A DNA stretch of 64,000 nt. Origin: Roseivirga pacifica. Its GTDB lineage: Bacteria; Bacteroidota; Bacteroidia; Cytophagales; Cyclobacteriaceae. Positions 61,306 through 64,000 of this stretch are shown one piece after another (within the stretch, counting starts at the first letter, position 1; the number at the start of each line of letters is the position of its first letter). The notes beneath the pieces are model-generated. The model saw only the letters and a list, made by a program, of their open reading frames with translations. It ran no database searches and had not been told where the DNA came from. The position numbers and the translations under genes are program-made. The stretch lies in contig NZ_FOIR01000003.1 in NCBI RefSeq assembly GCF_900111145.1, forward strand, positions 186,001-250,000. Direction: 5' to 3'.

Positions 61306-63477
61306 ATGTCAAAAATAGCTTCTACCCTACTTCTTTTAAGCCTTACTAGCTCACAACTGTTCGGACAAAAAACATACATTTATCCTTCCCCACCAAAGGA
61401 GGATACCAAAAACACCTACTTTGACACCACCATAGTTGACCCTTATCAATGGATGGAAAACCCAGAGGATGAACGCTTGAAAGACTGGTTGAAAGAGCAA
61501 GCCAAGATCACACGCAGAAACGACAGAGGTCAAGACAAGAAAGACTTATTACACAGTCAACTCTCTCAGATTTATTATGGAATAGACTTTGAGGTATTGA
61601 TAGACTTTGAACCCAAGCAGGTAAAAGACACAGCTAAAATAAAGTTCTCTATAAGCAATCAAGGAGCCGACAGAACCCCAAATTTGGTTTATAGAATGGG
61701 AGATCAAACTACTTATCAGACACTGGTAAGAGTAAGGGACTTCCGGGATAAGAGAGGAGATAACGTTGTAATTACCGACTGGAATTATAATGAAAAAGAA
61801 CACCTAATTGCTGTTGAAATCTCCGTCAACCATAGCGATTGGAGAGAAGTCTATTTCTATAATATGATAACAGGTAAAGCTTTTCCGCACCATTTAGAGA
61901 ACATTAGGACATCCGGCAATCTTATATGGAGTGGGCGTGGAGTGTATTATGACTCATACAAAAAGCCAAAGGAAGGCAGGGAACTGTTAGATAAGGCAAT
62001 TGGTCAGGCATTGTACTACCACGATATCGAAAAGCCTCAATCTGAAGATGAGCTATTATACCTTAATCCAGACCAAGAAGGCATTAGTAGCTTTAGATTC
62101 AATAATATTACAAATGAAAAGCTACTCTTGTACCATTTTGGTCAAAGAGGAACTAGAAAGTATAGGGCAATCTCCACCGCTAACCTTTCACGAGAAAGTG
62201 ATTTTAACCTAAAAGAATTTATAGTCCACCCTGTTGACCCTGATATAAGGTTTACTGAATCCTTCTTTAAAGGTGACACCATTGTTATGAAAACAACATG
62301 GAATGCACCAAACGGAAAGGTAATTGCGGCAAATATAAATGATTTAAATAGGGTCATTGAAATAGTACCAGAGTATGATGCTGACTTAAGGCATGTATAT
62401 CCACTTGGCAAGGACATGATTTCCTGTATTTATCGAATTGATGGAGAATATATGGCCCTTATCTATAACTTTAATGGTGAGCTTCTACAAAAGCTAACCA
62501 TTCCTAAGGGTAAAAAACCAGTTGACCTTTACGAAACGAATCCGTCTAAAAAAGAGACTTACTTTTCGCTGTCATCATTCTACCACCCGAACCTCCCATA
62601 TAGGCTCAATTTTGAAGACCTCTCTATAGAACCATTGGTAGAGTTAAAATTACCCTACAATGTAGAAAGTTTAGAAACACGATACGTCAAGTTCAAATCG
62701 CAAGATGGTACAGAAATCCCTATGTACATTACATGCTTGAAAAATGTAAAACTGAATGGTAACAACCCTACTTTATTATATGGATATGGAGGCTATGGAA
62801 TTACTGTTGAGCCAAATTTTGATAGAGAACAAGCATTATTTTTAGCGCATGGTGGAGTTTTGGCTGTTCCAAATATCAGAGGAGGCGGTGCTGAGGGTTA
62901 CGATTGGGCTTATGAAGGTCAAAAACTAAAAAAGCAAAACGCCATCAATGACTTTATTGGAGCCGCTGAATTCTTGATTAATGAAGGCTATACTTCATCA
63001 GAGAAACTTGCAATCAATGGAGGCTCTCATGGGGGAATGCTCGTAGCAGCTTCTATGATACAACGCCCCGAACTCTTCAAGGCGGTTGTGGCCGAAGCAG
63101 GCCCCTATGACATGTTAAGGTTAGAGAATTTCACGGCAGGTGGAGTTAATACAAACCTTAAAGAATTTGGCTCAGTAACTAACGAAATCGAATTCCAAAG
63201 CCTCAGCCGATACTCTCCTCTACAGAACATTAAAAAAGGAGTAAAATATCCTAATACACTGTTGATTACTGGTGAATTTGATGATAGAGTCCCACCACTA
63301 CATAGCTATAAGTTCTTGGCAACCCTTCAAGAGAAAGGTGATCCAAAGTCTCTGTATGAACTTTATGTCATTCCAGGAGCAAGCCACTCAGGTGCCTTAA
63401 CCACTACTGATTTTACAGAAATGGTGCTCTTTAAGTACTACTTTATATTTGATCAACTAGGAGTGAAATTCTGGTAG
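61306..63477 (+). CDS. Prolyl oligopeptidase family serine peptidase (exported)
   Basis: A 723-aa S9A peptidase with a signal peptide (ASTLLLLSLTSSQLFGQ). An N-terminal seven-bladed propeller covers about 90-430. The alpha/beta hydrolase domain has the nucleophile in NGGSHGGML (Ser about 571), the acid in GEFDDRVPP (Asp about 655) and the histidine in PGASHSGA (about 690). DPYQWMENPEDERLKDWL near the start is family-typical. It cleaves short proline-containing peptides in the periplasm. A bidirectional terminator follows. Confidence 0.96.
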   Translation: MSKIASTLLLLSLTSSQLFGQKTYIYPSPPKEDTKNTYFDTTIVDPYQWMENPEDERLKDWLKEQAKITRRNDRGQDKKDLLHSQLSQIYYGIDFEVLIDFEPKQVKDTAKIKFSISNQGADRTPNLVYRMGDQTTYQTLVRVRDFRDKRGDNVVITDWNYNEKEHLIAVEISVNHSDWREVYFYNMITGKAFPHHLENIRTSGNLIWSGRGVYYDSYKKPKEGRELLDKAIGQALYYHDIEKPQSEDELLYLNPDQEGISSFRFNNITNEKLLLYHFGQRGTRKYRAISTANLSRESDFNLKEFIVHPVDPDIRFTESFFKGDTIVMKTTWNAPNGKVIAANINDLNRVIEIVPEYDADLRHVYPLGKDMISCIYRIDGEYMALIYNFNGELLQKLTIPKGKKPVDLYETNPSKKETYFSLSSFYHPNLPYRLNFEDLSIEPLVELKLPYNVESLETRYVKFKSQDGTEIPMYITCLKNVKLNGNNPTLLYGYGGYGITVEPNFDREQALFLAHGGVLAVPNIRGGGAEGYDWAYEGQKLKKQNAINDFIGAAEFLINEGYTSSEKLAINGGSHGGMLVAASMIQRPELFKAVVAEAGPYDMLRLENFTAGGVNTNLKEFGSVTNEIEFQSLSRYSPLQNIKKGVKYPNTLLITGEFDDRVPPLHSYKFLATLQEKGDPKSLYELYVIPGASHSGALTTTDFTEMVLFKYYFIFDQLGVKFW

Positions 63478-63485
63478 AAACAAAA

Positions 63486-63505
63486 AAGGCCGCAAATGCG
63501 GCCTT
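63486..63505. terminator. Bidirectional terminator between convergent peptidase genes
   Basis: Stem AAGGCCGC / GCGGCCTT with a 4-nt loop. On the minus strand it is followed by TTTT, and on the plus strand by ATGCTTTT, so it serves the leftward gene best and both genes in part. Confidence 0.8.
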
Positions 63506-63526
63506 ATGCTTTTACAATAGGTAAAG

Positions 63527-64000
63527 CTACCTCCTCCTAATCTGTTGGTAAGGAAATACTACAGCAGATTCATTTCCGTCTTTGCCAACTGCAGCTACAC
63601 CGAAGTAGTAATTGTCGATTACAATGCCTTCTAAAGTGTGCTCATTCACTCCTGATACATACACAAAGTTATCCCAGGTAGGCGAGGTGGTAAGTCTGTA
63701 ATAGATCTTATAGCCGGCAATATTCTTGTCATCCGTAGCCTCCCACTGCAAAGTGGTCGAAGGCCTTACCGCACCACCAATGCGCACATCCTTAGGTGCT
63801 GGTGGCGCCCAAGCTAAGCCTGCCAATGAAATGGCATTTACAGATGTCAGCTTTTCTGCATAAGGAAAGTTCACTCCCTCAATTACATCACCATAAGCTA
63901 TTCCATTCTCAGTCCTCAAGTCCTGGTGCTGACGGTTATAATTTTCGTGCGCCTCCATAATACGAACTCCTGCAAAACCCAAATCGTTAAACGGGCGATG
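63527..64000 (-). CDS. C-terminal part of an M28-type peptidase with FN3-like domain (5' end outside window)
   Basis: The frame is open from the right edge. The first visible residues HRPFNDLGFAGVRIMEAHENY match the end of the catalytic domain of secreted M28 aminopeptidases of Bacteroidota. A fibronectin type III-like domain follows (PPAPKDVRIGGAVRPSTTLQW, KNIAGYKIYYRLT), and the protein ends FPYQQIRRR. The catalytic core, signal peptide and start lie beyond the window. The last three residues are arginines, and no T9SS sorting domain is present. Assignment to M28 is from this segment only. Confidence 0.8.
   Translation of the reverse strand, partial: HRPFNDLGFAGVRIMEAHENYNRQHQDLRTENGIAYGDVIEGVNFPYAEKLTSVNAISLAGLAWAPPAPKDVRIGGAVRPSTTLQWEATDDKNIAGYKIYYRLTTSPTWDNFVYVSGVNEHTLEGIVIDNYYFGVAAVGKDGNESAVVFPYQQIRRR

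Noticed and set aside
1-64000. Mobile elements, prophage, CRISPR arrays or defence islands
   Set aside because: No transposase, integrase, capsid, Cas or restriction gene and no spaced direct-repeat array was found; the content is core metabolism, transport and surface proteins.

Overview
The window reads as a core-genome segment of a Gram-negative member of the Bacteroidota, most likely a marine-type Cytophagales bacterium; the family-level placement is inference. The signs are type IX secretion (T9SS) C-terminal sorting domains on three surface proteins, an ECF sigma/FecR pair of the Bacteroidota type, a DUF4270 lipoprotein, a DnaG primase with most zinc ligands lost, a split three-subunit transhydrogenase, and promoters resembling TTTG-N18/19-TAnnTTTG. 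Base composition looks even. I see no transposase, integrase, phage gene, rRNA or CRISPR array.

Layout. 1-6.6 kb (minus strand): fecR (cut by the window edge), ECF sigma, surE, a secreted unknown, a ribBA-like gene whose GTP cyclohydrolase II half has lost its zinc site, and dnaG. At 6.7 kb a six-copy heptanucleotide repeat separates dnaG from mrp. 6.8-11.4 kb (plus): mrp-nfu (Fe-S delivery), a PASTA protein, a T9SS cargo protein and a rhodanese; a HAD hydrolase converges on them. A CAU tRNA with terminators follows at 12.05 kb. 12.3-15.5 kb (minus): a LytTR regulator with a degenerate receiver, then a DUF4270-kelch surface lipoprotein pair. Matching 9-bp direct repeats, 20 bp apart, lie upstream of both the regulator and the DUF4270 gene, suggesting one regulatory circuit. 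15.8-24.7 kb (plus): a Tat-exported Gfo/Idh/MocA oxidoreductase; a TetR gene with a palindromic operator leading a TolC-MFP-RND efflux operon with a strong terminator; and a membrane-anchored LytTR regulator. 24.8-29.6 kb: pntAA-pntAB-pntB with a small unknown gene, a lipoprotein, ywbE and a truC-like synthase. 29.6-31.3 kb: two tandem PPK2 genes.

31.4-49.1 kb: small secreted proteins, a DUF1573 protein, trpS, two large T9SS-exported repeat proteins (1330 and 1004 aa, the first with four tandem 84-aa repeats), an M3 peptidase, a thioredoxin/TPR protein, an MFS transporter, a MepB-like protein, a cyclophilin lipoprotein and a DEAD-box helicase. 49.2-57.9 kb is a one-carbon/molybdenum neighbourhood: mog, a PD40 beta-propeller lipoprotein, formate-tetrahydrofolate ligase, a SatD-like/DUF3307 gene pair with an operator-like palindrome inside its promoter, and an overlapping run of a small unknown gene, fdhD, an FdhF/YdeP-type molybdopterin oxidoreductase and mobA. 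58-64 kb: two lipoproteins (one DUF1080), a TruA-like synthase, a membrane acyltransferase, a prolyl oligopeptidase and the C-terminal end of an M28-type peptidase.

Most of the window is housekeeping sequence. The best candidates for undescribed biology are the LytTR/DUF4270/kelch circuit, the SatD-like/DUF3307 pair with its promoter-embedded palindrome, the inactive-looking RibA half of RibBA, and the tandem-repeat T9SS protein.
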